A stretch of 52,806 nt of DNA from assembly GCA_023662835.1 (NCBI GenBank), contig JAMPII010000008.1:1-52806 (forward strand), written 5' to 3'. Numbering within the stretch: the first letter of the stretch is position 1; the number at the start of each line of letters is the position of its first letter. Shown one piece after another: positions 52,782 through 52,806 of this stretch. The stretch is from Muribaculaceae bacterium. Lineage in GTDB: Bacteria; Bacteroidota; Bacteroidia; Bacteroidales; Muribaculaceae. The notes beneath the pieces were generated by a model, which was given only the letters and a program-made list of their open reading frames with translations, did no database searches and had not been told where the DNA came from. The translations under genes were made by a program, and so were the position numbers.

Positions 52782-52806
52782 CGGCTCCGGGCGAGTGATT
52801 TTCGCG

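Overview
The window is a 52.8 kb chromosomal stretch of a Bacteroidales bacterium. I infer the family Muribaculaceae or a close relative, but the sequence alone does not settle this. Several features point to Bacteroidales: promoters of the TTTG / TAnnTTTG type, weak Shine-Dalgarno signals, AT-rich gaps between roughly 50% GC genes, DUF4301 and DUF3256 proteins, collagen-like PL29-type lipoproteins, TonB-linked outer-membrane barrels, and the Na+-pumping methylmalonyl-CoA decarboxylase operon of succinate/propionate fermenters. No integrase, transposase, plasmid gene or CRISPR array is present, so this is mainly core genome with a few accessory patches.

Layout, left to right. 0-4.7 kb (minus): two tandem secreted histidine acid phosphatases, mannose-1-phosphate guanylyltransferase and the ribosome-assembly GTPase Era. 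4.9-11.8 kb (plus): a periplasmic TPR protein, a DUF4301 protein, a GNAT acetyltransferase, a periplasmic thioredoxin and an LTA-synthase-like membrane phosphotransferase. Then tRNA-His (minus). 12.1-16.2 kb: a collagen-like lipoprotein and a small HTH regulator, together bracketed by a pair of direct repeats. 16.2-21.8 kb (minus): asd, a small membrane protein, zinc-ribbon coiled-coil protein, Nif3-like protein, aspS and an unknown. 22-26.6 kb (minus): methylmalonyl-CoA epimerase, carboxyltransferase, a gamma subunit fused to a lamin-tail domain, biotin carrier and Na+-pumping beta subunit. 26.8-28.8 kb (minus): a MINPP-like phosphatase and an SGNH hydrolase. 29-36.4 kb (minus): a pseudokinase and GNAT-like protein, then der, a DEAD-box helicase, a DUF3256 protein, xseA and xseB. 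36.6-39.7 kb (plus): a tiny ribbon-helix-helix-like protein and an amino-sugar cassette (ketoisomerase-like, aminotransferase, ketoisomerase-like) ending in a SIMPL protein. 39.6-46.6 kb: an unknown basic protein, an unknown secreted protein, a GH51 arabinofuranosidase and an outer-membrane beta-barrel protein. 46.8-52.7 kb (plus): a complete RND efflux pump in the order outer-membrane factor, adaptor, pump.

The most unusual non-coding signal is a repeat at both window ends. A 37-nt sequence near the left edge recurs as its reverse complement near the right edge with one mismatch, and its 18-nt core TTAGGGYYCATATCATAA occurs a third time at 11.8 kb. All three copies lie 15-54 nt downstream of a stop codon, in the sense orientation of that gene. 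The window may be bounded by a multi-copy 3'-UTR repeat that broke the assembly. Other points of interest are a perfect 16-bp hairpin abutting the start codon of the GNAT gene at 8.5 kb, a ketoisomerase-like cupin that lost one histidine beside an intact paralogue, a membrane-anchored pseudokinase, and three inositol-phosphatase-like enzymes of two subtypes within 29 kb.
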